Positions 24,806 to 34,723 of a stretch of 35,992 bases of DNA are shown here, in pieces (within the stretch, counting starts at the first letter, position 1; each line of letters opens with the position of its first letter). The translations under genes and the position numbers were made by a program. This DNA comes from Gloeocapsa sp. UFS-A4-WI-NPMV-4B04 (GTDB taxonomy: Bacteria; Cyanobacteriota; Cyanobacteriia; Cyanobacteriales; Chroococcidiopsidaceae), in assembly GCA_019359535.1 (NCBI GenBank), contig JAHHHE010000033.1:1-35992 (forward strand), given 5' to 3'. The notes beneath the pieces were generated by a model. The model was not told the DNA's origin and made no database searches. It saw nothing but the letters and a program-made list of their open reading frames with translations.

Positions 24806-25378
24806 TTAAATGAATAAAAATTGCAAATTTAAAATAAATTATTCAAAACTTAAACTAAAACTGTTATCTAACTTATTTAACTAATTTTTAGAATAAATCA
24901 ACCATTAGTTCGCAGTTTAAGGCGAATGCTGTCAAATTTTCAAGGAATTTTTCAATTATCATCCGCAAAAATGCGTTTTAACAGAAAATTAGGTAAGAAT
25001 ATTACAGGCAACGACGGTTGCACGTACTTATCCCAGAACCAGAAACCTAAATCAGTATTAAGTCCACCATTAACTATCAGCCGTTACACTAAACACAACG
25101 CATTAGTAAGAGCGATCGCCCCTAGCACCATGTTACAGCCACAAAGGTTGTTGAAGTGCTACAAGCGCATTGTTTGTATGCACCAGAATATCACGGCGTT
25201 AGACTGTAGTGTCAGCAGTCATGAAGTTAAACCGCTTTCAATCCTTAGAGAGATAATGGGTATAACGATTTGTTGTTCACTAACGGATACTCCGCTTGAT
25301 CTAAGGCTCAAAGATTCAAATAATTAGTAATCACTGGGCATTATCCCAGCAGTCAAAAGAAGTTGTCGGAAATCAAAC
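24806..25378. other. divergent promoter region between asd and tig
   Basis: About 570 bases that must carry promoters for both asd (minus) and tig (plus). It is AT-rich near asd, with a GCGATCGC at about 25111. An open frame at 24926-25327 has no recognisable domain and no good start, and I do not call it a gene. No RNA gene is seen. Confidence 0.45.
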
Positions 25379-26836
25379 ATGAAAGTAACCCAGGAAAAAC
25401 TTCCCGCCAGTCAAATTGGTCTGGAAATAGAAATTCCACCAGAAAAGTCCAAGCAGACATACGAACAGGTGATTCAAAAATTTGCCCGTGCTGCCAATAT
25501 CCCTGGATTTCGTAAAGGCAAAGTGCCTCGCCAGATATTGTTACAGAGGCTGGGTTTAGCTCAGGTTAAGGCGGCGGCTGTAGAAGAATTGATCCAAAGT
25601 GGAATTACAGAGGCAATTAAACAAGAAAAGATTGAGGTGCTTGGTCAACCGCAGTTGCGCTCGTCTTTTGAAGACTTGGTGAGTTCTTATGAGGTAGGTA
25701 ACACGCTGACTTTCTCAGTTGCTGTTGATGTTCAGCCAGAAATAAATCTTGCTCAGTATACCGGGTTAAAAGTTCAAGCAGAGGAAGTTAAGTACGATCC
25801 TGCAAGCGTTGACACAACGCTCGAAGAACAACGCAGCCAAATGGCAACGCTAATTCCCGTAGAAGGCCGCGCTGCTCAAATGGGTGATATTGCGGTAGTT
25901 GATTTTAAAGGTCATTTTGTGAGTGAAGGCGAGGAAGCAGGACAAGAACCGGAGGAAATTCCCGGTGCTAGTGGAACAGATTTTCAAGTGGAACTGTCAC
26001 CTGGGAAATTTATTGAAGGCTTCGTCGATGGCATAGTCGGTATGCAGCCTGGGGAAACGCAAGAAGTGAACGCCAAGTTTCCCGAAGAATATGGTCAAAA
26101 AGAGTTGGCAGATAAAGACGCTATTTTCACCGTAACGCTTAAAGAGCTAAAGGAAAAAGAACTGCCAGAATTAAACGATGACTTCGCCCAAGAAGCCAGC
26201 GAGTTTGAAACTTTGGCAGAATTGCGAACTTCCCTAGAATCTCGATTTCTTGCAGAGGCTGAAAACAAAACAAAAGCCAATAAAGAGCAAGCACTCTCAG
26301 ATGAACTGCTCAATCAGGTAGAAGTTGACATCCCAGAAAGCATGGTTGCTCAAGAAATTGACGCAATGTTGACTCAGACAGCAGTACAGCTTAGTAATCA
26401 AGGAATTGATATTAAGAGACTGTTTACTCAAGAAAATATACCTCAGTTAAGAGAGCGATCGCGCCCAGAGGCAGTAGAGCGTTTAAAGCGAGTTTTAGCG
26501 TTGCAAGAAGTAGCTAAACGTGAATCTATCGAGCTTGAACCAGGGGCAGTTGAAGCACGAGTTAAAGAGCTAGTGGCTCAGTACACTGGTAAAGATATTG
26601 ATGTAGATAGACTACGGGAAGTTGTCGCAGAAGAACTCTTGACAGCAAAAATCATGAAGTGGCTGGAAGAAAATTCCACGATTGAACTCGTACCTGAAGG
26701 TTCTCTTGCAGCGTCGGAAGAGGAGCCATTGGAAATAGATCCTACAACAGAAACTGTGGATGTAACGGCACATCCAGTATCTGATGTTACTGTGGAGACT
26801 GAGCAAGCAGACACACCGCAAACTGAGGCAGAGTAA
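25379..26836 (+). CDS. tig: trigger factor, ribosome-associated chaperone
   Basis: A 485-residue trigger factor that binds near the ribosomal exit tunnel and shields nascent chains. The ribosome-docking motif GFRKGKVP is at 43-50. The FKBP-type prolyl isomerase domain spans about 160-250 (GDIAVVDFKGHFV ... LSPGKFIEGFVDGIVGM ... FPEEYG). The long helical C-terminal chaperone domain follows. The acidic tail (about 435-485) is longer than in E. coli, as in other cyanobacteria. It leads a tig-clpP-clpX series, the order seen in many bacteria, coupling folding with proteolysis. A 287-base gap before clpP probably holds a second promoter. Confidence 0.96.
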   Translation: MKVTQEKLPASQIGLEIEIPPEKSKQTYEQVIQKFARAANIPGFRKGKVPRQILLQRLGLAQVKAAAVEELIQSGITEAIKQEKIEVLGQPQLRSSFEDLVSSYEVGNTLTFSVAVDVQPEINLAQYTGLKVQAEEVKYDPASVDTTLEEQRSQMATLIPVEGRAAQMGDIAVVDFKGHFVSEGEEAGQEPEEIPGASGTDFQVELSPGKFIEGFVDGIVGMQPGETQEVNAKFPEEYGQKELADKDAIFTVTLKELKEKELPELNDDFAQEASEFETLAELRTSLESRFLAEAENKTKANKEQALSDELLNQVEVDIPESMVAQEIDAMLTQTAVQLSNQGIDIKRLFTQENIPQLRERSRPEAVERLKRVLALQEVAKRESIELEPGAVEARVKELVAQYTGKDIDVDRLREVVAEELLTAKIMKWLEENSTIELVPEGSLAASEEEPLEIDPTTETVDVTAHPVSDVTVETEQADTPQTEAE

Positions 26837-27123
26837 TTAAGGCGATGCGGACAAATTGCGATCGCACAAGCAAAAAATCAACCGCATGAGTGAGCCAAAT
26901 AGGGGTCGTTATATGATTAAAATTGCAAAGTGCGATCGCTCTTCTGGTCTTCAACAACACCTGAAGACAGATAGCCAATTAACGCTAAGATTTGCCTCGT
27001 TTCTTGCTAAAGCCTCGGTTCTAAAATAGATAAGGCATAATAGTTCATAGCGGATACAGTAGTTTTTATTGCTTCAAATAGCCGCCAAATGCACCACGTT
27101 CGGTTACACTTTTGAGTTGTTAT

Positions 27124-27816
27124 ATGCTCGTATCCCAATCTTCGGATTACCCAATTAGTAGTTTGAACAACCTAGAAATTAACTCTCTCGGCCCCAGCAA
27201 TATTGTTCCTATGGTCGTGGAACAATCTGGTATGGGGGAACGAGCCTTTGATATCTACTCTCGCTTACTCAGAGAGCGAATTATATTTCTAGGAACTCCA
27301 GTAGATGACACAATTGCTGACTCAATTGTCGCTCAACTGCTATTTTTAGATGCTGAAGACCCCGAAAAAGACATTCAGTTGTACATTAACTCTCCAGGCG
27401 GTTCAGTAACAGCGGGAATGGCAATCTATGACACAATGCAGCAGATTCGTCCTGATGTTGTTACTATTTGTTTTGGATTAGCTGCTAGTATGGGAGCGTT
27501 CTTGCTCACAGCAGGGGCAGCAGGTAAGCGGATGTCTCTACCTAGTGCCAGAATTATGATCCATCAACCGCTTGGAGGCGCTCAAGGACAAGCAGTTGAC
27601 ATTGAAATTCAGGCCAAAGAAATTCTCTACCATAAACGTAGGCTGAATGAGTTACTAGCTCATCATACGGGTAAGCCATTGGAGCGCATCGAAGCCGATA
27701 CAGAACGGGACTTCTTCATGTCAGCAGAGGAAGCGAAGAATTACGGTTTGATCGATCAAGTCATCTCCAGGCAAAATCTCCCGAAGGCGGGCGAAACAGT
27801 CACTATTGTTAAATAA
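27124..27816 (+). CDS. clpP: ATP-dependent Clp protease proteolytic subunit
   Basis: A 230-residue serine protease subunit. With the start at the ATG at 27124 the catalytic triad is Ser122 (LAASMGAF), His147 ([10 protein letters not shown]) and Asp196 (TERDFFMS), with the same 25- and 49-residue spacing as E. coli ClpP. About 28 residues precede the conserved [22 protein letters not shown]; the real start may be further in, or these residues are a processed propeptide. A TTG at 27112 is another possible start. It forms barrel-shaped heptamer rings that degrade substrates unfolded by ClpX, whose gene starts 9 bases downstream, so the two are cotranscribed. This is one of several ClpP paralogues expected in a cyanobacterium. 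Confidence 0.95.
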   Translation: MLVSQSSDYPISSLNNLEINSLGPSNIVPMVVEQSGMGERAFDIYSRLLRERIIFLGTPVDDTIADSIVAQLLFLDAEDPEKDIQLYINSPGGSVTAGMAIYDTMQQIRPDVVTICFGLAASMGAFLLTAGAAGKRMSLPSARIMIHQPLGGAQGQAVDIEIQAKEILYHKRRLNELLAHHTGKPLERIEADTERDFFMSAEEAKNYGLIDQVISRQNLPKAGETVTIVK

Positions 27817-27825
27817 GAGGTAGGT

Positions 27826-29166
27826 ATGTCAAAGTACGACTCCCATCTAAAATGTTCGTTTTGCGGCAAGTCTCAAGAGCAGGTGCGTAAGTTGATTGCC
27901 GGGCCGGGAGTCTACATCTGTGATGAATGTGTTGACTTGTGTAACGAAATCTTAGATGAGGAGTTACTCGACTCAAATACTGCTGCGTCTGGGCAAACAT
28001 CTCGTTCAGAAAATCCGCAAAAGAAGCGCACTCGCTCTGCCAATCTTTCGCTGAGTCAAATTCCCAAGCCACGAGAGATTAAAAAGCACCTAGATGAGCA
28101 CGTTATTGGACAAGATGAAGCAAAAAAAGTTTTATCAGTCGCAGTTTACAACCATTACAAGCGGCTAAGTTTGCTCCAAGCTCAAAGCAACGGCAAAACA
28201 GCACCAGAAGAGGCAATAGAACTACAAAAGTCAAATATCCTCTTAATCGGTCCCACTGGTTGCGGTAAAACGCTTCTGGCGCAAACGTTGGCAAAAATTC
28301 TGGAAGTTCCTTTTGCTGTAGCAGATGCTACGACGCTTACGGAAGCAGGATATGTGGGAGAAGATGTAGAGAATATCTTGCTGCGACTGCTGCAAGTTGC
28401 TGATTTAGATGTTGAAGAGGCACAACGGGGAATTATTTATATTGATGAGATAGATAAGATTGCCCGTAAGAGCGAAAATCCTTCGATTACGCGGGATGTT
28501 TCCGGCGAGGGTGTACAACAAGCCCTGCTGAAAATGTTGGAAGGAACGATCGCAAATGTGCCACCCCAAGGAGGACGTAAACATCCGTATCAAGATTGTA
28601 TTCAGATTGATACAAGCAACATTATGTTTATCTGTGGTGGTGCGTTTGTTGGTTTAGAGAAAGTAGTTGAGCAGCGCACTGGCAAAAAATCAATGGGCTT
28701 TATTCAACCAGGTGAGAACCAGTCGAAAGAAAGGCGCATGGCAGATGTTCTTAAGCACATGGAACCTGGAGATTTGGTCAAATTTGGGATGATTCCTGAG
28801 TTTATTGGCAGAGTGCCAGTGACAGCAGTAGTGGAACCACTAGACGAAGAAGCATTGGTAGCAATTCTGACACAACCCCGCAGTGCCTTAGTGAAGCAGT
28901 ACCAAAAGCTGCTGAATATGGATAACGTGGAGCTAGAGTTTAAGCAGGATGCTTTGAAAGCGATCGCTCAAGAAGCATATCGGCGTAAAACTGGTGCGAG
29001 AGCGCTACGGGGAATTGTAGAAGAACTGATGCTGGATGTAATGTATGAGTTGCCATCTCGCAAAGATGTAGTTCTCTGCACCATAACAAGAGAAATGGTG
29101 GAGAAGCGCTCAACAGCTGAACTAATTGTGCATCCATCCTCACTACCTAAACCAGAATCAGCGTAA
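27826..29166 (+). CDS. clpX: ATP-dependent Clp protease ATP-binding subunit ClpX
   Basis: A 446-residue AAA+ unfoldase that recognises and feeds substrates to ClpP. The N-terminal zinc finger has cysteines at 10, 13, 32 and 35 (CSFC ... CDEC). Walker A GPTGCGKT is at 142-149, Walker B IIYIDE at 203-208, and the sensor region and small AAA domain follow ([18 protein letters not shown]). A linker of about 30 residues between the zinc domain and the AAA domain is Ser/Asn-rich. It starts 9 bases after clpP with a good GAGGTAGG ribosome-binding site. A strong hairpin repeat lies 5 bases after the stop and could serve as its terminator. Confidence 0.97.
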   Translation: MSKYDSHLKCSFCGKSQEQVRKLIAGPGVYICDECVDLCNEILDEELLDSNTAASGQTSRSENPQKKRTRSANLSLSQIPKPREIKKHLDEHVIGQDEAKKVLSVAVYNHYKRLSLLQAQSNGKTAPEEAIELQKSNILLIGPTGCGKTLLAQTLAKILEVPFAVADATTLTEAGYVGEDVENILLRLLQVADLDVEEAQRGIIYIDEIDKIARKSENPSITRDVSGEGVQQALLKMLEGTIANVPPQGGRKHPYQDCIQIDTSNIMFICGGAFVGLEKVVEQRTGKKSMGFIQPGENQSKERRMADVLKHMEPGDLVKFGMIPEFIGRVPVTAVVEPLDEEALVAILTQPRSALVKQYQKLLNMDNVELEFKQDALKAIAQEAYRRKTGARALRGIVEELMLDVMYELPSRKDVVLCTITREMVEKRSTAELIVHPSSLPKPESA

Positions 29167-29170
29167 GAGA

Positions 29171-29242
29171 GTGAGTAGCCGCCGCAAGCTCTCGGATGTT
29201 CCATCCGAGAGCTTGCGGCGGGCTTCGCTGAGTAGTGAGTAG
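29171..29242. repeat. GTGAGTA-framed hairpin repeat, copy 2 (intact)
   Basis: A perfect 20-bp stem (29179-29198 with 29202-29221) and a 3-base loop, starting CCGCCGCAAGC on the left arm. It is flanked by GTGAGTAG on the left and GGCTTCGCTGAGTAGTGAGTAG on the right. The flanks match copy 1 at 10157-10240, whose inner stem has decayed. Inverse heptamers (CACTACTCACT) follow at 29254-29265 and 29331-29341. No coding potential. Confidence 0.85.
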
Positions 29243-29349
29243 AAAAGAAAATGCCACTACTCACTGCTTAAGGGAACGGGCAATAAGACCCATATTTCTT
29301 AAACTGATTGCTGCTCACTAATCACTTGCCACTACTCACTAATCTCAAG

Positions 29350-30258
29350 ATGGCTTACATCCCAGTTCGTGGCGTTGAACATTACTACGAGTGGATTCGG
29401 ACACCAGGTAGTGAAGGAAAACCAGTAATGGTATTTGTTCACGGCTGGGCTGGTTCGGCTCGGTACTGGCAAAGTACGGCTAAGGCGCTTTCGGAGCAAT
29501 TTGATTGTCTGTTATATGATATGCGAGGATTTGGGCGATCGCATGGTAAATCGGCTTTGCCTAAAGATAGCCTTGCTGTAGCAGATTTGCAGTCACCGCA
29601 AGAACAATCAGAGGCAATTGCTCAGTTAACTTATGAAATGGAAGACTATGCTGAAGATTTGGCAGAACTTTTAGATGCCTTGCAACTAAAGCGAGTTTAT
29701 CTCAATGCCCATTCGATGGGAGCTTCTGTTGCCACATTGTTTCTTAACCGTTATCCAGAACGAGTTGAACGAGCGATTTTGACTTGTAGTGGCGTTTTTG
29801 AATATGAGGAAAAATCTTTTACCACCTTTCATAAGTTTGGCGGTTATGTAGTCAAATTTCGCCCCAAATGGCTAGGTAAAATACCTTTTGTTGACCAAAT
29901 GTTTATGGCGCGATTTTTGCATCGCCCTATCCCAGCTGCCGAGCGTCGTTCTTTTTTACAAGATTTCTTAGTAGCAGATTACGAAGCCGCTTTAAATACG
30001 ATCTTTACTTCTGTGAGCAAGGCAGCAGCTGAATTAATGCCACAGGAGTTTGCGCGTCTTACCGTGCCTACGCTCTTGGTTGCTGGAGAGTATGACAAGA
30101 TTATTCCAGCTCAAATGGGTCGTCAGGCAGCAGCAATGAGCGAGAAAGTTGAATATGCTTTAATTCCGAATACTGCTCACTTCCCGATGCTGGAAGATCC
30201 AGATACTTATCTACAGCGAGTACGTGAATTTTTGCAGCTACCAGCACCAAAAGCTTAA
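29350..30258 (+). CDS. alpha/beta hydrolase
   Basis: A 302-residue alpha/beta-hydrolase-fold enzyme. The oxyanion-hole motif HGWAGSARYW is at 31-40, the nucleophile Ser122 lies in the elbow NAHSMGAS, the acid is likely the Asp in VAGEYDKIIP and the base the His in NTAHFPMLEDP. A cap insertion runs from about 150 to 215. The closest general class is the esterase/haloperoxidase/lipase group; the substrate is unknown. I start at the ATG at 29350 (MAYIPVRGVEHYYEW), because the 14 codons upstream come from the CACTACTCACT repeat tract. Confidence 0.84.
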   Translation: MAYIPVRGVEHYYEWIRTPGSEGKPVMVFVHGWAGSARYWQSTAKALSEQFDCLLYDMRGFGRSHGKSALPKDSLAVADLQSPQEQSEAIAQLTYEMEDYAEDLAELLDALQLKRVYLNAHSMGASVATLFLNRYPERVERAILTCSGVFEYEEKSFTTFHKFGGYVVKFRPKWLGKIPFVDQMFMARFLHRPIPAAERRSFLQDFLVADYEAALNTIFTSVSKAAAELMPQEFARLTVPTLLVAGEYDKIIPAQMGRQAAAMSEKVEYALIPNTAHFPMLEDPDTYLQRVREFLQLPAPKA

Positions 30259-30346
30259 GCTAGTTAACTCAGCTATGATAGTTACAGGTTTAGTTTGTTA
30301 GCAGTCCAAGGGTAGTCCTTTGAAGATTTGGCGCAATGCCAGTATC

Positions 30347-31519
30347 TTAAGTAGCAGGAAAAATTAGGACAGGCACGCCTTTGTACGTTGTTGACTGCAT
30401 ACCTCTATTGTTACCTGTTGTGTAAAATATTTGGTCTCCAATATTTCCACCAACGCCTGAATGCCGTGGTGCAGCCAGGGGGGTAAGCACTGTCCAAGTA
30501 TCCGATAAAGGCTCATACGCTGTAACGTCTGATACTGAGCTTCCGTGAGATATTTCACCTCCGGCGACGATAATCCGATTATCTATCACAAAGGTTGCTG
30601 CGCTAATATGCGACCTAGCACGAGGCAAACTCGCAACTGTTGTCCACGTCTCTGGGTGGGCTGGGTTCCACATATGTACAGAGTCTTGGGTAACTAAGTT
30701 TTGGTCAGTACCATGCTGACCACCGATAGCATAGATTTTGCCGTCAATTACTGCGTCTCCTAGGTGACTGCGTGGATTGGGAAGCGGGGCAGCAGGAGTC
30801 CAACTTGTGCCACTATCAAGGGACAGAAACCAGTGTTGCTCCTTATCTACGCGATTGGCATCCACGCCACCAAAGAAGTGAAGTTCTCTCCCTAGAAGCG
30901 CTAATTCTCCAGATCCACGAGCTTCAGGTAGTGGAGGCATTGCCGTCCAAGTGTTTGTGTCCAAGTTGTATTTCCAGACGTTTCTAGTGGCAAACCTCTG
31001 ACCACCAGTTGGCGTACCTGGATAGCCTCCCGCTAGATAAATGTCTCTTCCATCCACTGCTGTCCCAGTATGGGTGAGCGGGTTGGGTAAATCTGTTATT
31101 CGGTTCCAAGTATTATTAGTTGGGTTGTAAACGTCTGCTCTGCTGATCGGTCTGGTGAATGGTTTGACAGTGCTTTTGATGTACCCGCCGAATACGTACA
31201 AATTCCCATCCACAACAACACCCGCAGCTTCAGAACGCGCAATTGGCGACGGTGCTACTGTACTCCAGTTAATATCTTTGAAGCTTGGACTCGAACTGTC
31301 GAAGGTAACTTTGATAGCTGATGCATTTTCTCTATCTTCGTAGGTAGAATATTTCTGTGGTTGAACGTGAACAGAAATGCTTGGCTCAAAGTTTTTTAAG
31401 GTCTTAGCTTGCATTAGTGTTTGTCCATAAGCCAAGCTGACTACAACTACAACTCCTAGCAGAAAAAAAGATAAGAGTTGGCTTAGTCTATTCCTTCTAG
31501 AAAAAATCAATCTTTTCAT
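30347..31519 (-). CDS. exported kelch-repeat beta-propeller protein
   Basis: A 390-residue protein with an N-terminal signal/anchor (LLSFFLLGVVVVVSLAYG) and six kelch repeats. The diglycine strands are LYVFGGY, IYLAGGY, LHFFGGV, IYAIGGQ, IIVAGGE and IFYTTGN; the last one lacks the second glycine. Conserved tryptophans follow in NTWNRI, NTWTAMPPLP, SWTPAAPLP, TWTTVASLP and TWTVLTPLAAP. The first blade is closed by NWSTVAPSPIARSEA. No other domain is attached. Kelch propellers serve as binding scaffolds or, as in galactose oxidase, as enzymes; no copper ligands are obvious here. The minus-strand upstream region has repeated AGTAAC motifs and a GAAGTCACTTC palindrome at about 31591-31601 that could be regulatory. 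Confidence 0.83.
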   Translation of the reverse strand: MKRLIFSRRNRLSQLLSFFLLGVVVVVSLAYGQTLMQAKTLKNFEPSISVHVQPQKYSTYEDRENASAIKVTFDSSSPSFKDINWSTVAPSPIARSEAAGVVVDGNLYVFGGYIKSTVKPFTRPISRADVYNPTNNTWNRITDLPNPLTHTGTAVDGRDIYLAGGYPGTPTGGQRFATRNVWKYNLDTNTWTAMPPLPEARGSGELALLGRELHFFGGVDANRVDKEQHWFLSLDSGTSWTPAAPLPNPRSHLGDAVIDGKIYAIGGQHGTDQNLVTQDSVHMWNPAHPETWTTVASLPRARSHISAATFVIDNRIIVAGGEISHGSSVSDVTAYEPLSDTWTVLTPLAAPRHSGVGGNIGDQIFYTTGNNRGMQSTTYKGVPVLIFPAT

Positions 31520-31755
31520 TACTATACTTTGTTATAATAGTTACTATTGTTACTGCCATGCCACATAGTAACTTCAGCCTTTTAGATTGTTATGAAGTCA
31601 CTTCACGCCTATGTACAGATACTATAATAGCGTAGCATTTTTTACATAATGTCAATTTGTTATCACTAAATTATCCAAAGTTTAAGGCTATCTTTAAGTA
31701 TTCCCTGCTGCTCCTAACCCTTAGAGGAAACCATAATTTTCCCTAATTTTATTGG

Positions 31756-32736
31756 TTAGCCCAAGCCTAGTTCGCGTTTGAGCAAATCAATCGACTGACT
31801 ACCGATGTAACTGTCGCAACGAATCAGCTTAGGAGGACGAATAATATCTTCTCTGGCGGCTTGAACAGCTGCTTCTACAGTGGCAAAACTCGCTTGATCG
31901 CTGATAATTAGTTGAGCGCTTTTAGCGATCGCATTCACTTTGTAAGCATCGCCTAATTGGGCAGTCATTAGCAGTAGTTCATCGCCTCGAAGACTGTGAA
32001 TAATCACTTCTGCTGCTCGAAGAATACCAGAACTGAGGCTAATCATGCCCACATGAGCGTTATTGGGTAATTTTTTAAGCAGCTGAATTTCTTTAGCGTA
32101 GTCGTAGATGTCAACAGGGATGACGCGCACAGATTTGGGAGCGGCGATCGCTTCTGCTTCTGCAATAAAAAAGCGACTTGTCACGACGGTTCCAGAGGAA
32201 GTTTGATCTAGCACTTGAGCCAGTTCCTCCATTGATACTAATTGCACGGGTATTAAGAGCGCTTGTTCTAGTTCCTGCACCATCAATTCGCCAGCACCGA
32301 TATCTTGTGCGGGAACCGTAACTACTACCCGCGCACTACAGCGCAATCGCCAGTCAATTTCAGCTAAGAATAGCTCACGCGCTTGATTGAGCGTACAGCC
32401 AAGATTGAGTAGTTTATCCACGCTTTCTTGGACAATTTTGTCAGCTTGAGGATATTGTTCCAGAAGTGCAACGGGGGCGGGGTTTCGCCTTGGTGGTTGA
32501 GCGCGGACGTAGATGCCTGAACCAGCAACGCTTTCGACAAGCCCGTCATTTTCTAGCTGACGGTATACTTTGCTAATAGTATTGCGATGGAGTCCAGTTT
32601 GCATTGCCAGCGATCGCGTACTAGGCAAGCGATGTCCGGGGGTAAATTGCCGGGATGCGATCGCAAACCGAATTTGGTTAAATAATTGAGTTGAGGCGGG
32701 GATTTCACTGTCTGGCTGAATACGAAACTGAACCAT
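31756..32736 (-). CDS. GntR-family transcriptional regulator
   Basis: A 326-residue regulator. Residues 1-75 form the GntR winged helix: STQLFNQIRFAIASRQFTPG, then HRLPSTRSLAMQTGLHRNTI and SKVYRQLENDGLVESVAGSG. The C-terminal 240 residues are not an aminotransferase (MocR) domain. They resemble an alpha/beta ligand-binding domain with strands such as ARVVVTVPAQDIG, GTVVTSRFF and HVGMISLSSGILRAAEVI. The effector is unknown. It starts at the ATG at 32736 with AAGGAGG just upstream; a GTG at 32739 is the alternative. It is divergent from a dienelactone hydrolase gene across about 200 bases, so that gene is a natural candidate target. Confidence 0.85.
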   Translation of the reverse strand: MVQFRIQPDSEIPASTQLFNQIRFAIASRQFTPGHRLPSTRSLAMQTGLHRNTISKVYRQLENDGLVESVAGSGIYVRAQPPRRNPAPVALLEQYPQADKIVQESVDKLLNLGCTLNQARELFLAEIDWRLRCSARVVVTVPAQDIGAGELMVQELEQALLIPVQLVSMEELAQVLDQTSSGTVVTSRFFIAEAEAIAAPKSVRVIPVDIYDYAKEIQLLKKLPNNAHVGMISLSSGILRAAEVIIHSLRGDELLLMTAQLGDAYKVNAIAKSAQLIISDQASFATVEAAVQAAREDIIRPPKLIRCDSYIGSQSIDLLKRELGLG

Positions 32737-32934
32737 CACTCCTCCTTTAAGGCGCTGATCGGGGTAACAGGCCAGCTGGATACGCTATTTGTCAAATATT
32801 ATTGTTGATATCAATCGCTATATGCGAAATTTTAAGCGCGATCATGCTGGGTCATTTATAGTTTGCTCCTAGATAGCATTTAGATATTGGCACAGATATA
32901 TTTCAAAATTTCAGAAGATTGGTAAAAATACATC

Positions 32935-33675
32935 ATGGCACGAGAGATTGAAACCGCTCACGTTAACGTTTCTAATGGAGATTTGGAAATTGCCGCATAT
33001 CTCGCAGCACCAAAAGGCGCAGGTTCTTACCCAGCTATTGTAGTGTTGCAGGAGATTTTTGGAGTCAATACTCATATTCGGGAACTTACTGAACGAATTG
33101 CCAAAGAAGGTTATGTTGCGATCGCACCCGCTTTGTTTCAACGTATTGCTCCTGGTTTTGAAGCTGGCTACACTCCCCAAGATATTGAAATTGGCAGAAA
33201 ATACAAGCAACAAACCACAGCGTCAGAACTATTAAGCGATATTCAAGCAACGATTGACTACCTTAAACACCAACCCCAGGTGAAAAAAGATGCCATTGGC
33301 TGCATTGGTTTTTGTTTTGGTGGTCATGTTGCCTATCTTGCTGCTACTCTAAACGATATTAAAGCTACTGCTTCTTTCTACGGTGCTGGCATTGCTACAG
33401 ACACACCAGGAAGCGGTTCTCCTACTATCACCAGGACATCAGAAATCAACGGTACTCTCTACGCTTTCTTTGGGATGGTAGATCCCAGCATTCCAGTTCA
33501 ACAAGTAGATCAAATTGAGGCAGAGTTAGAAAAATCCCATTCCCATCGAGTATTTCGTTACGATAAAGCAGATCACGGCTTTTTTTGCGATCATCGTGCT
33601 AGTTATCATTCTGAAGCTGCTGCCGATGCTTGGGAGCAAGTGAAGCAACTGTTTAATAGCAAATTAGCTTCATAA
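32935..33675 (+). CDS. dienelactone hydrolase family protein
   Basis: A 246-residue alpha/beta hydrolase of the DLH family. The nucleophile is Cys127 in IGFCFGGH, flanked by the family glutamate Glu40 in LQEIFGVN. Asp183 (GMVDPSIP) and His214 (KADHGFFCDH) complete the triad. The length is typical. Family members hydrolyse cyclic lactones such as 4-carboxymethylenebut-2-en-4-olide or, more broadly, esters; in cyanobacteria the substrate is unknown. It starts at the ATG at 32935 and is divergent from the GntR gene, by which it may be controlled. Confidence 0.88.
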   Translation: MAREIETAHVNVSNGDLEIAAYLAAPKGAGSYPAIVVLQEIFGVNTHIRELTERIAKEGYVAIAPALFQRIAPGFEAGYTPQDIEIGRKYKQQTTASELLSDIQATIDYLKHQPQVKKDAIGCIGFCFGGHVAYLAATLNDIKATASFYGAGIATDTPGSGSPTITRTSEINGTLYAFFGMVDPSIPVQQVDQIEAELEKSHSHRVFRYDKADHGFFCDHRASYHSEAAADAWEQVKQLFNSKLAS

Positions 33676-33813
33676 CTCAAATCACCGCCTTACCTCGCGT
33701 CCAGCAACTCGAAAATACCTAAGTTATGTGTTATTAAGGAACTTTAATTAAACGTGATTGATTAGTCCAAATCTAGCAGCACTGAATCAAATTGCAACTC
33801 ATATTTAATAGTC

Positions 33814-34713
33814 ATGAAATCTGAATTTAAACCCGAAGCAAATAATTCGTCCTTTTCGATGGATGATTTTGCTAAAGCCCTTGAACAACAAGACTTCCAG
33901 TTTCAAAAGGGACAGGTAGTACGTGGTAAGGTGTTCCAGCATGAAAACGATGGCGCGTATGTTGATATTGGTGGTAAATCCGCTGCTTTTTTGCCGATAA
34001 ATGAAGTTTCTTTAAAGTCGGTAACAAATTTGGCTGAACTGCTGCCGTTGCAGGAAGAGCAGGAATTTGTAATTATCCGAGAGCAGGATGCAGATGGACA
34101 GGTGACGCTTTCACGCCGTCAGCTAGAAATCAATCAGATTTGGGAACGACTGACTCAAATGCAGGAAAGTAGTCAATCACTGCAAGTGCGGGTAACTGGT
34201 CTGAATAAAGGAGGCGTGACGGTAAATGCCCAAGGTTTACGGGGGTTTATTCCGCGATCGCATTTAGTTGAAAGTAACGACTTAGAAGCGCTTAAAGGTC
34301 AAACCCTGAGTGCAACTTTTTTAGAAATTGACCGCAGTAATAACAAGCTTGTACTTTCCAATCGTCTAGCAACTCGCTCCGCTAGTTTCAGTCAGCTAGA
34401 ACCCGGTCAGCTAGTTGAAGGTAAAATTACTGGAATCAAGCCTTTCGGAGCTTTCGTTGATTTAGATGGTGTTAGCGGTTTGCTGCACATTAAGCAAATC
34501 AGCCAAAAATACATTGAATCTCTGCCATCACTGTTTCAAGTCGGACAAGAGATTAAGGCTGTAATTGTTGATCTCGACGAAGGAAAAGGTCGCATTTCTC
34601 TGTCTACGCGGGTTTTAGAAAGTTACCCCGGTGAGATGATTGAGAAGATGAGTGAGGTAATGGAGAATGCCGAGGCGCGGGCTAATAAAGTTAGAAACAA
34701 TATTAACGAATAG
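33814..34713 (+). CDS. rps1b: 30S ribosomal protein S1 paralogue (Rps1b type)
   Basis: A 299-residue protein with three S1 RNA-binding domains: about 33-101 (GQVVRGKVFQHENDGAYVDI), 116-186 (VRVTGLNKGGVTVNAQGLRG) and 197-266 (GQLVEGKITGIKPFGAFVDL). Cyanobacteria carry a longer S1 (Rps1a) and a shorter paralogue (Rps1b); the length and the first sequence block suggest the latter, which takes part in Shine-Dalgarno-independent initiation. The C-terminal tail (EMIEKMSEVMENAEARANKVR) is a charged helix. It converges on the next gene with only 10 bases between the stops. Confidence 0.87.
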   Translation: MKSEFKPEANNSSFSMDDFAKALEQQDFQFQKGQVVRGKVFQHENDGAYVDIGGKSAAFLPINEVSLKSVTNLAELLPLQEEQEFVIIREQDADGQVTLSRRQLEINQIWERLTQMQESSQSLQVRVTGLNKGGVTVNAQGLRGFIPRSHLVESNDLEALKGQTLSATFLEIDRSNNKLVLSNRLATRSASFSQLEPGQLVEGKITGIKPFGAFVDLDGVSGLLHIKQISQKYIESLPSLFQVGQEIKAVIVDLDEGKGRISLSTRVLESYPGEMIEKMSEVMENAEARANKVRNNINE

Positions 34714-34723
34714 CTAATAACTT

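Noticed and set aside
24926-25327. Open frame of 133 codons on the plus strand between asd and tig
   Set aside because: No domain, signal or compositional likeness to neighbouring proteins, no clear ribosome-binding site, and it fills a divergent promoter region.
26914-27030. A 38-codon frame (MIKIAKCDRSSG...) between tig and clpP
   Set aside because: No known small-protein pattern, it spans a GCGATCGC site, and there is no Shine-Dalgarno sequence; the gap is better explained as the clpP promoter region.
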